A stretch of 64,000 nucleotides of DNA. Origin: Okeania sp034190295 (GTDB lineage Bacteria; Cyanobacteriota; Cyanobacteriia; Cyanobacteriales; Microcoleaceae). This document shows, piece by piece, positions 27,075-34,763 of this stretch (within the stretch, counting starts at the first letter, position 1; each line of letters begins with the position of its first letter). The notes below the pieces were generated by a model. That model was not told where the DNA came from. It worked only from the letters and a program-made list of their open reading frames with translations, and did not search any database. The stretch is taken from positions 1-64,000 of the forward strand of contig JAXHSW010000021.1 in assembly GCA_034190295.1 (NCBI GenBank), given 5' to 3'. Made by a program: the position numbers and the translations under genes.

Positions 27075-27394
27075 CATTTTTTTTATACTTTCATACCCAT
27101 TAATTGCCGATCTAGAACCATCAAAAAATCTCGTCCATACTTACCATTTTCTAACAATAACTTGAGATTTTTCTGGCAAATATTGAACTATTTCTCTACT
27201 ACAAGATTTCCCTCAATATATTTAATTATTTTTAAGAAAAGATTGGGTAGACAAAAATCACAATATTTACCATTGAGATAGATAACTAAATATTTGCCTA
27301 CCTTTCTACCATTCTTGATTTTTCTATGGGCATTCTTGGCAAGCAAAAAATATCCTCGCCTCAACTTCAACAAACAGAAAATAACTTCATCAAA

Positions 27395-27649
27395 TTACCC
27401 ATTAAACCTCTTCAATAGTTCCTCACGAGAAGCATTCAACAATAAAGGAGCTAACTCCTCTGGAGACAACTGCAACATCGGCTCAATAATGGCCAATAGT
27501 TCTGGGTCTAGGGAACCAAACCGGACATTGAGAAAATTTTCAATCATTTGTTGCTTTATCCTTTGTTCGCCTTGTTGGACACCTCGCTGGATACCTTCCT
27601 CCAAGGTCTCTTCACGCCAACGTAAATAAACAGGCGATCGCTTCATCAC
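27395..27649 (-). pseudogene. C-terminal DUF4351-like fragment, partial duplication
   Basis: An 84-aa frame almost identical to the last 85 residues of the next gene (SPVYLRWREETLEEGIQ, NFLNVRFGSLDPELLAIIEP, QLSPEELAPLLL). It lacks the rest of the protein. It probably arose by tandem duplication of the 3' end of the neighbour, 16 nt upstream of it. It might still be expressed as a short protein, since it has its own ATG, but it is called a fragment. Confidence 0.7.
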
Positions 27650-27665
27650 TAACTCCTGTCAGTAA

Positions 27666-28589
27666 CTACTCGCTAAACCTCTCCAACAACTCCTCACGAG
27701 AAGCACTCAACAATAAAGGAGTCAACTCCTCTGGAGACAACTGCAACATCGGCTCAATAATGGCCAATAGTTCTGGATCTAGGGAACCAAACCGGACATT
27801 GAGGAAATTTTCAATTAGTTGCTTTGTTTTCTGTTGGCCTTCTTGGCGACCTTGCTGGATACCTTGCTGGATACCTTCCTCCAAGGTCTCTTCGCGCCAT
27901 CGTAAATAAACAGGTGATAGTTTCATCAGTAACTCCTGGTCATCTTCATTTATATTGTCTCTTACTTGAATTGTGACGTGCCAGCTTGCCAGAAGCTCGG
28001 TTAGATTTTCCCTTAGTGGGTTTCCTGGTGGTAAAGCTTCTAATTCTAAAATGGCTTGCTCTTGTGTCTGACCTTTTCCCAATACCCGCAACCAGAGAGT
28101 ATCTTGGTTTATTGGTAATTGATTAATGGCTACTATTGCTGTGTTTTGAAAATCTGGCAAAAAATAAATACCTGTAGGCCATTGACCGCTTGAGTCTATT
28201 TTAGCGCCAAAACCTTCTATTAATCTGGCCGAACAAGAGGGGGATAAAATCCATAATAAAGGCCATTCGGCTTCAGTATAGGGAGTGTTTTCTCGTCTAG
28301 CTTTACGTTTTTGTTGGTTAATAACAAAGTTAAGTTTTGCTTGACAGTCTAGTATTTCTAGTCGTTGTGGTTGATTGCGAAATGGCTCGTAAATAGAAGC
28401 AGTGGCAGCCATTTGGCCTAATAACCCTAAAATTTGAGGGTCGTTTGGCGGTGGAATGACGGGGATGAAATATACATCTATTTCTCGGACTTCGCTGGCA
28501 ACATCGCGACTGGTTTCTACTTTACCTAATAAAGTTAGTAACTCTTCCAAATATTGTTTGGCAAATTGGTCGTGGGGAGTTCGTGTCAT
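27666..28589 (-). CDS. Rpn/DUF4351-type conserved protein
   Basis: A 307-aa protein typical of a large cyanobacterial family. The N-terminal 200 residues (EVREIDVYFIPV, RLEILDCQAKLNFVI, PLLWILSPSCSARLIEGFG) may form a diverged PD-(D/E)XK nuclease fold. A low-complexity linker follows (EEGIQQGIQQGRQEGQQ), then a DUF4351-like helical tail (NFLNVRFGSLDPELL and PMLQLSPEEL). Related families include recombination-promoting nucleases, but activity is unknown. The C-terminus is duplicated downstream at 27395-27649. Confidence 0.7.
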   Translation of the reverse strand: MTRTPHDQFAKQYLEELLTLLGKVETSRDVASEVREIDVYFIPVIPPPNDPQILGLLGQMAATASIYEPFRNQPQRLEILDCQAKLNFVINQQKRKARRENTPYTEAEWPLLWILSPSCSARLIEGFGAKIDSSGQWPTGIYFLPDFQNTAIVAINQLPINQDTLWLRVLGKGQTQEQAILELEALPPGNPLRENLTELLASWHVTIQVRDNINEDDQELLMKLSPVYLRWREETLEEGIQQGIQQGRQEGQQKTKQLIENFLNVRFGSLDPELLAIIEPMLQLSPEELTPLLLSASREELLERFSE

Positions 28590-28736
28590 AGAGATTTTTG
28601 ATTAATCTCAGGATACTATACCACTTGCGATTAATGTTATAAATAAGTATTTTTTTTCAGAATATTTTATCTGTAATTAAGAGTATGATTTAGGTTATAA
28701 TTTTAGATTTTATTTAAAAAATTAGGAATAGGTAAA

Positions 28737-29342
28737 ATGTCATATAGTGACTTTGATTTAAAAAAAGTAAAAGCTGAATTTAACTTGAAAATTATAGAAA
28801 CAGAAGATTTATTTTCTCAAGTTGAACCTGTATAAATTAGTAATCTCTTAGCTGAGATGTTAAAGCAAAATGTTCCTATTGCTTTAGCGATCGCGACAGA
28901 AAAGGCAAGTTCTGAGCTAATAATTATTAATATTTTGTTGGAGATTAAGAGGCAACTTCAAATCAGTTTTTTTTCGGGTATAGATTTCTCAGTGGATCGA
29001 GATAAGGGATTGAATGGATTTTGTGATTTTATTATTAGTCAATCTCCGGAACAATTATATTTGGATACTCCTGTAATTGCTCTTGTAGAGGCTAAAAATG
29101 AAAGGATAGTTGGTGGTTTAGGAGAATGTATTGCAGAAATGGTTGCGGCTGAAATATATAATCAACAAGATGGTAAAGATGTTCCTTTTATTTATGGTGC
29201 AGTTACGACAGGTCATGTCTGGAAATTTTTGAAATTGGAAAAGAATGTAGTTTTTATTGATGTGGAAAATTACTATATTAAAGATTCGAGGAAGATTATC
29301 GGAATTTTTGTGGAAATGATTAGATCGATTAAGTTTTTGTAA
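28737..29342 (+). pseudogene. Nuclease-like conserved protein interrupted by an in-frame TAA
   Basis: The gene starts at ATG 28737 (MSYSDFDLKKVKAEFNLKI), reaches TAA at 28833-28835 after 32 codons, and continues in the same frame as ISNLLAEMLKQNVPIALAIA to 29342. Both parts belong to one cyanobacterial family. The core PVIALVEAKNE and FCDFII suggest a restriction-endonuclease-like fold. A distal start at ATG 28857 could still give a 161-aa protein lacking the first 40 residues. The simplest reading is a recent nonsense mutation. Confidence 0.75.
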
Positions 29343-29434
29343 TTAGGTATTAAAGTAATAAGTAGGGTGGGGAAATATTACAAATTTTATTGTTGATATA
29401 GATTTATCAAGATATTCGCCCACCATAACTAAAT

Positions 29435-30106
29435 CTAGCGAAAAACTATCTTATTCTTCTCAGAAGAAACTGGCTCAAATCTGACAAAATATGAACCTTC
29501 AGGCAAGGTAGATTTTTGATTCACATTATAACCAGGACAAGTTGCATTTGTTCCTATTTTTTGATAATTTCTGGAAGATAAATTAAAAGCTTTATTAGTC
29601 ACACAATATGCTGGTCGTCTAGAGTTACCTCCCTGAGAATTTCTATAACTTGTTAAGTCTTGCGAAGGAAACTTTTTATTGTCAGAACTTTCTATATATA
29701 TCCAGTCTTCTGTGCGTTCATACCGTCCTTGTGGAGCATCAGTATCTAATTTTAAAATGGGAAAACTTTTACATTCGTTAGGAGCAACTGAACCCCATCC
29801 GCTAACTTTTGATGCTTGTACTGTAACACCGTATGGACTGCCATAGTTACGAGCTCCTGCTACCGTATAAATTCGTCGTTTTGCCCTGGCTACATATATT
29901 TTATTTTTGTACTCATTACAGACTTTAACATTGTAAAATATTTCAGTAATAATAGTTACTTCTGAATTAGTTTTTTCCTGTATCAAAAAAGTTAAACTCA
30001 GAGCTGTTAAAAGTGCAGTAGGGTACAAAAATATGTTTTTGAGCCACTCTCTTTTCCTAAATGTTGGAAATGCTGTAGCTAGATTAAAGTTTTTCTGCAA
30101 TTTCAT
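29435..30106 (-). CDS. Exported hypothetical protein, possibly DUF1036-like
   Basis: A 223-aa protein with a membrane or signal segment (NIFLYPTALLTALSLTFLI). The start is taken at ATG 30106; the frame is open further to a TTG at 30181, but that would overlap the preceding gene. The mature part has VCNEYKNKIYVARAKRR, GWGSVAPNECKSFP and four or more Cys; the spacing VCN..I.VA...GW..V.P.EC is like DUF1036 proteins. Function unknown. It is the last of four minus-strand genes for small exported or membrane-linked proteins. Confidence 0.65.
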   Translation of the reverse strand: MKLQKNFNLATAFPTFRKREWLKNIFLYPTALLTALSLTFLIQEKTNSEVTIITEIFYNVKVCNEYKNKIYVARAKRRIYTVAGARNYGSPYGVTVQASKVSGWGSVAPNECKSFPILKLDTDAPQGRYERTEDWIYIESSDNKKFPSQDLTSYRNSQGGNSRRPAYCVTNKAFNLSSRNYQKIGTNATCPGYNVNQKSTLPEGSYFVRFEPVSSEKNKIVFR

Positions 30107-30177
30107 AATTTTTATTCCTATTAAAAATCTACTTTCTGCCAAATTAATAGATTGAATATTGTCAAACAATTCAAATC

Positions 30178-30588
30178 TCAATCAGTAGTTACAGTTATTC
30201 CTTCTTTTTCGAGGTCTTTTTCTACTTCTTCTTCTATCTCTTCTCTTTCGACTCTACTCAATTTCCTCTTCAAGTTCATTTTTTTCATCTGTCGAGAAAT
30301 TTCTTCAGTAATATGTTTTTCTACCTTCTGCTTTGAAATTTTATTCCCATTATTAATTGCTTCTTCTCTAATATTTAAAGATGCTGCTTGTCTAATTGAT
30401 TTTTTCAACCGGGAAACTTGGCTTGGATCTAGGGTTTTTAACACTCTTCCCCCTTGTTTCGCAACATCTATTGTTGTTTCAACTACTTCTGGCCCACTTT
30501 TAAAAGCCTTTATTGCTGCTCTACATCCTAATAATGAAGGAAAGGTAATTAACAAAACAGCCATTAATTTTAAATATTGATTTTTCAT
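30178..30588 (-). CDS. Small lipoprotein, hypothetical
   Basis: A 136-aa protein beginning MKNQYLKLMAVLLITFPSLL, then GC, a lipobox-type signal with a cysteine at residue 22. The rest is charged and helical, rich in Lys/Glu, with a coiled-coil-like end (MNLKRKLSRVEREEIEEE). No known function. It lies 71 nt upstream of the preceding exported-protein gene and is probably in one operon with it. Confidence 0.65.
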   Translation of the reverse strand: MKNQYLKLMAVLLITFPSLLGCRAAIKAFKSGPEVVETTIDVAKQGGRVLKTLDPSQVSRLKKSIRQAASLNIREEAINNGNKISKQKVEKHITEEISRQMKKMNLKRKLSRVEREEIEEEVEKDLEKEGITVTTD

Positions 30589-30669
30589 GTTTATCCTTTG
30601 TTAATAAATAACTTGTGTTCATAAACAGCGAGTAAAATATGTTTTAATGCCCGATCAATATTAAATTTT

Positions 30670-31119
30670 TCATAAGTTTATTAATACCAATTCAATGTTA
30701 CACCTAGCAGACTGTAATTCATCTAAGGTTAAATCGCTAATATCAATATATTCAACGTTAAGATATAATTCATCAAAATCTAGATCGTTTAAACTTTCTA
30801 AGATATCAGTCAAACTATCTAGAACTGCCGGATCAATTTCACTAATATCATCTATATTTATGTCAATTTCATCAAGATCAAAACCCCCTCCTATTGCTGG
30901 TTCTACCCATCCAAATAGTGGTCCAAAAATTATAACTAACCTGATAGCTTTTAAAAAAGCTTTAGTTATTTTAAATGATGGATTATGTTGATTTTTTTTG
31001 ACTTTTGATGTTTTGTTATTTAGTTGAGAAAATAATTTAATTATTTCCTTAAGTTCTTCTTGTTTTTTGTGTTTTTTTCTATTGAAAAACATAGATTTTA
31101 TTTTCGTAGTTTTCATCAA
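30670..31119 (-). CDS. Hypothetical protein with acidic leucine-rich C-terminal half
   Basis: A 149-aa protein. The N-terminal half is basic and contains one hydrophobic segment (AIRLVIIFGPLFGWVEPAI). The C-terminal half is strongly acidic with a repeating D-I/L pattern (DLDEIDINIDDISEID, ESLNDLDFDELYLNVEY). Its first residues MMKTTKIKS match the start of the next gene (MKTTKFQS). The function is unknown; the acidic repeat might bind calcium or another basic protein, but that is speculation. Confidence 0.55.
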   Translation of the reverse strand: MMKTTKIKSMFFNRKKHKKQEELKEIIKLFSQLNNKTSKVKKNQHNPSFKITKAFLKAIRLVIIFGPLFGWVEPAIGGGFDLDEIDINIDDISEIDPAVLDSLTDILESLNDLDFDELYLNVEYIDISDLTLDELQSARCNIELVLINL

Positions 31120-31226
31120 TGAGATGGACGGTTTGACTAATATACATAATCAGCAAGCATGACAATGTTTGATATTGATTCATAGGAGCAATATTAGCCA
31201 AACTTACTACTTGCCTATCTACAGTT

Positions 31227-31727
31227 TTATAGCTCGGATGCATTGAGCTTTGTGAGTTTATTTACAACACTATTTCCACATCGAAATTTTCGATATGTAT
31301 TATTAATCTTATTTACATAAATCCTTGATTGACCAGCTATCGTTCCCACTGCCACTTCTGCAGTTACATAACCAGAATATCGATCGTCATATTCACTTGT
31401 TTTGATGGCAAAAGCATTGTAGTTTTCTCTGGTATGTTTACATTTCCAAGCTATTTTTAAATTGGCTGTAAATTCATCATCTACCTCTTTAATATTATTC
31501 AATTGAACAGTTCCATCACCTACCATTGTCCATGAATGATTCCATGTGTCGTTCCTACCTTTACCTCCCCAAGTTCCTTCGTCGTATGTACCTGCTAAGG
31601 TTCTAGTTAAAGTAGTTTTTAATGCTTGGGCAGAAATTTTTGATGCTAATGCTAAATTACTCACCGTCAGTGGCAATAAAATAACACCTAAAAATAAAAG
31701 AATAGATTGAAATTTTGTAGTTTTCAT
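31227..31727 (-). CDS. Exported hypothetical protein
   Basis: A 166-aa protein with a clear signal peptide (ILLFLGVILLPLTVSNLALA, cleavage probably after ALA). The mature part is rich in Trp, Asn and Gly (GTWGGKGRNDTWNHSWTM) and beta-type. It starts the minus-strand set of small exported or membrane-linked proteins and is divergent from the NTPase gene at 31977, with a shared 249-nt promoter region. Confidence 0.65.
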   Translation of the reverse strand: MKTTKFQSILLFLGVILLPLTVSNLALASKISAQALKTTLTRTLAGTYDEGTWGGKGRNDTWNHSWTMVGDGTVQLNNIKEVDDEFTANLKIAWKCKHTRENYNAFAIKTSEYDDRYSGYVTAEVAVGTIAGQSRIYVNKINNTYRKFRCGNSVVNKLTKLNASEL

Positions 31728-31904
31728 AGGTTAGATATTCCTCAAATAATTATTGATTCGGATTACTGACTGAACAGTAAAAAAAATATCTTTGTTTTAC
31801 CAAGTAATCTTATACTTAATAATTTACTACAAGTAATAATCAGAGCTACTACTTATAAAACCTCACAAAAAATAATGTACAACTAAACATAATCATCAGA
31901 AGAT

Positions 31905-31946
31905 ATCAGATTTTTTTCCCGAAATATCAGAAAACATCAGGTATAA
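31905..31946 (+). promoter_or_regulatory. Possible promoter with three ATCAG-type sites before the NTPase gene
   Basis: GATATCAG, AATATCAG and ACATCAGG stand in a row (about 31903, 31923, 31935), followed at once by TATAAT. The first two are about 20 nt apart. The arrangement suggests an operator over a -10 box, but the cognate regulator is unknown; the NTPase itself has an N-terminal HTH. Confidence 0.4.
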
Positions 31947-31976
31947 TAGGAATAAATTCCTAACTAAATTTTACTA

Positions 31977-33416
31977 ATGACTCTTAATGAAGTTTTAAGG
32001 TTTGTTGATGATGTGGTTTTCGACAAAACTGGCAAACACCTTGATAGTCTGCAAGAAGCTATTTTACGCTCTACTTGGCAAGGGGAAAAATACTCAAAGG
32101 TTGCTCAACAATACCACTGCACTAAATTTCATGTTGGTAATGTCGCTTCAAATTTATGGCAACTTATTTCTAAGGAATTAAATGAAAAAATTCATAAGTC
32201 AAATTTCCGCGCTGCGATGGAAAGATATCAGGTTTCTAACTTTTCAAATGTATTTAATTTTGAAGGAAGTGATTATCTAAAAGGTAACGTTAACTTGTGC
32301 AGAAATACCCAACATTCTCCTGAAAGTCAACAAAAATTACCCACTACACAAACAGCAAACGAAAATAATACCCCACTGCCAAAACTCGACCTCAGAGACG
32401 CACCAGACATCAAAAAAATATTCTACGATCGCTCCACCGAACTCACCACTCTCAAAACCTGGATACTCAAACATCGTTGTCGTCTCATCACCGTCTCAGG
32501 AATAAGTGGTATCGGTAAAAGCACTATTATTCGTCACCTCATCCCCGAAATAGAATCTAATTTTTATCGCATCATCTGGCGCACCCTCCGCACATCTCCA
32601 CCCCTAAACGTAACTCTCAAAAATTTAATTGAAATTATCTCCAACGTAACAGAAATAGAAATTCCCAATAACACTAATGCTCAACTGTCATTGTTAATTG
32701 AAAAATTACGCGATCGCCGATGTCTAATTATTTTAGATGACCTACAGCAAATACTCAGTAGTGGGCAACTTATTGGTAACTATAAATCAGGATATGAAAA
32801 CTATGGCAACCTATTTAAAATTCTCGGAGAATTACCCCATAATAGTTGTTTTATTTTTAACGGTTGGGAACCACCTTTAGAAGTTTTTAGTTTTACAGAT
32901 AATGACTCAGCAGTACGTTTATTTCAGTTAACTGGTTTAACGGAAAAGGTAGCGCGTGGGATGCTAAAAAATAGAGAATTATTAGATGAAGAGAAATGGC
33001 AAGAATTGATAAACTTTTATCAAGGTAATCCTCAATGGTTAAAATTAGTAGGACAGACAATTAAAAATTTATTTGGTGGGAGTGTCGCTCAATATTTGAG
33101 TTATCAACCATTATTTTTGTGCAGTGAATTAACCAATATTTTTCAGCAGCATTTTCAACGTTTGTCTGAATTGGAAAAACAAGTTATTTCTCTACTGAGC
33201 GAACAACCAAAATCTGTTTCACTTTGCCAGTTATTAGAAAAATCTCAATTATCATCACCAGAATTATTTCAGACATTGCTATCTTTAGAAAGACGAGATT
33301 TGATAGATAAAATTACAGAGGGAAAAGAGATTTTATTTACCGTTAAGCCTATATTTAAGCATTATATAAAAAATTATACAGCTATAATCAACAGAGATAT
33401 CCAGAACAGAGGGTAG
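31977..33416 (+). CDS. HTH-NB-ARC-type NTPase (STAND-like)
   Basis: A 479-aa protein. Residues 1-85 match the vWA-MoxR-associated HTH domain found at the N-terminus of many cyanobacterial conflict or signalling proteins (LTLNEVLRFVDDVVF-like start, ILRSTWQGEKYSKVAQQYHC). Residues about 145-340 form the NTPase, with Walker A GISGIGKST and Walker B CLIILDDL. Winged-helix-like helices follow (LSELEKQVISLLSEQ, LLSLERRDLIDK). It ends there, without the WD40 or TPR sensor repeats often fused to this architecture. Such NTPases act as oligomeric switches; here no effector domain is visible, so a partner gene is expected. Confidence 0.82.
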   Translation: MTLNEVLRFVDDVVFDKTGKHLDSLQEAILRSTWQGEKYSKVAQQYHCTKFHVGNVASNLWQLISKELNEKIHKSNFRAAMERYQVSNFSNVFNFEGSDYLKGNVNLCRNTQHSPESQQKLPTTQTANENNTPLPKLDLRDAPDIKKIFYDRSTELTTLKTWILKHRCRLITVSGISGIGKSTIIRHLIPEIESNFYRIIWRTLRTSPPLNVTLKNLIEIISNVTEIEIPNNTNAQLSLLIEKLRDRRCLIILDDLQQILSSGQLIGNYKSGYENYGNLFKILGELPHNSCFIFNGWEPPLEVFSFTDNDSAVRLFQLTGLTEKVARGMLKNRELLDEEKWQELINFYQGNPQWLKLVGQTIKNLFGGSVAQYLSYQPLFLCSELTNIFQQHFQRLSELEKQVISLLSEQPKSVSLCQLLEKSQLSSPELFQTLLSLERRDLIDKITEGKEILFTVKPIFKHYIKNYTAIINRDIQNRG

Positions 33417-33540
33417 GAACGAACGGGCCAGAGGCCCATTCCACAAAGCCCATTCCACAAGGCCCATTCCACAAAGCCCATTCCACCATGCTGCTAGTTT
33501 GAGCAAGAGCGATCGCTTGAATAAATAACTATGTCGTTGA

Positions 33541-33912
33541 TTAAGGATTAATTTCACTCTCACCTACGGTAGAAGCAGGAGTATCACCGCCAGCATTTTG
33601 TGATGGTTGTATAAGTTGCTGCTGTTTATTGCGAAACTGTGTCGCTGCATCATTAAGACTGTCACGTTGTTCGAGCATATACTCTTTCATATTCCGGTTA
33701 TTTCCCAGTCTAGAGTTATGAATAATGTCGAACATATTCAACCCACCGGAACCACTGAAAGGATCGGGGTTATCTACGGTTTGCAAATCCTTTAGAGGAT
33801 TAACAGTATTAGTTTCATAAGATTCGGCAAAAGATGGTTGAGGTAGGAATATAGTTATTATTCCTGTGGTTAAGGTGCTGAAAATGATTTTTGTCAAAAG
33901 TTGAGCTGACAT
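33541..33912 (-). CDS. Exported conserved cyanobacterial hypothetical
   Basis: A 123-aa secreted protein. The start is set at ATG 33912 (MSAQLLTKIIFSTLTTG) because a signal peptide follows and ends at SFAES; the frame is open further upstream to 34086, but that extension has no protein character. The mature part (NPLKDLQTVDNPDPFS, MFDIIHNSRLGNNRNMKEY) belongs to a conserved cyanobacterial family of unknown function. It is convergent with the NTPase gene. Confidence 0.75.
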   Translation of the reverse strand: MSAQLLTKIIFSTLTTGIITIFLPQPSFAESYETNTVNPLKDLQTVDNPDPFSGSGGLNMFDIIHNSRLGNNRNMKEYMLEQRDSLNDAATQFRNKQQQLIQPSQNAGGDTPASTVGESEINP

Positions 33913-34276
33913 AGGTCGTATCGTAGTTTTTTTAGTAAACTTCAGATAATAGCATAGCACTGTTTTAGGTAGTGGTGCATTATAATGTTCGTGCATTATC
34001 CCCCAATGTTTGTTACGAGGAATGGCAGTGGGAGTATCTTGCTGCCGCCTGGTATTTCTTTTTACTGTAACTATTACGCTCCGCATTTTATGTCCGCATT
34101 GGATGGAAGTAGAAGGTGCGAAAAGTATATAACCGGATTTTAGAGCGAATCGAGCTTTTGACTTTTGACTTTTGACTTCATTGAATGGTGCGACCAGTAT
34201 ATAACCGGATTTTATATGAAAACATAGCGATCGCTCCCTCTCTCCCTATTACTAAACAAGAGCGTTTATCTCCCCA
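33913..34276. other. Intergenic, 364 nt
   Basis: It holds the unlikely N-terminal extension of the exported protein, a GGTGCGA..AGTATATAACCGGATTTTA motif twice (near 34116 and 34188), a (CTTTTGA)n heptamer block at 34155-34178, and one HIP1 octamer near 34227. No gene is seen. Confidence 0.55.
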
Positions 34277-34763
34277 TGCTGAATGCTGAATGCTGAATGC
34301 TGAATGCTGAATGCTATATAAGACAATTAATAAAGCTTTGATCCTAAACTAAAAGCAATAGCTGAATGCTGAATGCTGAATGCTGAATGCTATATAAGAC
34401 AATTAATAAAGCTTTGATCCTAAACTAAAAGCAATAGCTGAATGCTGAATGCTGAATGCTGAATGCTATATAAGACAATTANNNNNNNNNNNNNNNNNNN
34501 NNNNNNNNNNNNNNNNNNNNNNNNNNNNNNNNNNNNNNNNNNNNNNNNNNNNNNNNNNNNNNNNNNNNNNNNNNNNNNNNNGCTGAATGCTGAATGCTGA
34601 ATGCTGAATGCTATATAAGACAATTAATAAAGCTTTGATCCTAAACTAAAAGCAATAGCTGAATGCTGAATGCTGAATGCTGAATGCTATATAAGACAAT
34701 TAATAAAGCTTTGATCCTAAACTAAAAGCAATAGCTGAATGCTGAATGCTGAATGCTGAATGC
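34277..34763. repeat. 76-nt tandem repeat with internal (GCTGAAT)4
   Basis: The unit is four GCTGAAT heptamers, then GCTATATAAGACAATTAAT, then AAAGCTTTGATCC, TAAACTAAAAGCAATA. The CTATATA block recurs at 34314, 34390, 34466, 34611 and 34687, always 76 nt apart outside the gap. The array ends at the stop codon of the kinase gene, so it lies in its trailer. A 100-N gap interrupts it. Confidence 0.92.
34482..34581. other. Assembly gap, 100 N
   Basis: Exactly 100 N within the 76-nt satellite. The true copy number is unknown. Confidence 1.

Larger units (their letters stand above)
26903..27394. other. Intergenic with palindromic element and hairpin
   Basis: It holds copy 1 of the ATCATGTCCGG element (26906-27034), the GGTTGAGTTAAGCGG hairpin at 27045-27074, and about 300 nt of AT-rich sequence up to the DUF4351-like fragment. 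No gene with support is seen. Confidence 0.6.

Noticed and set aside
33913..34086. 58-residue N-terminal extension of the exported protein at 33541
   Set aside because: It would place the signal peptide in the middle of the protein, and it lacks protein-like composition.
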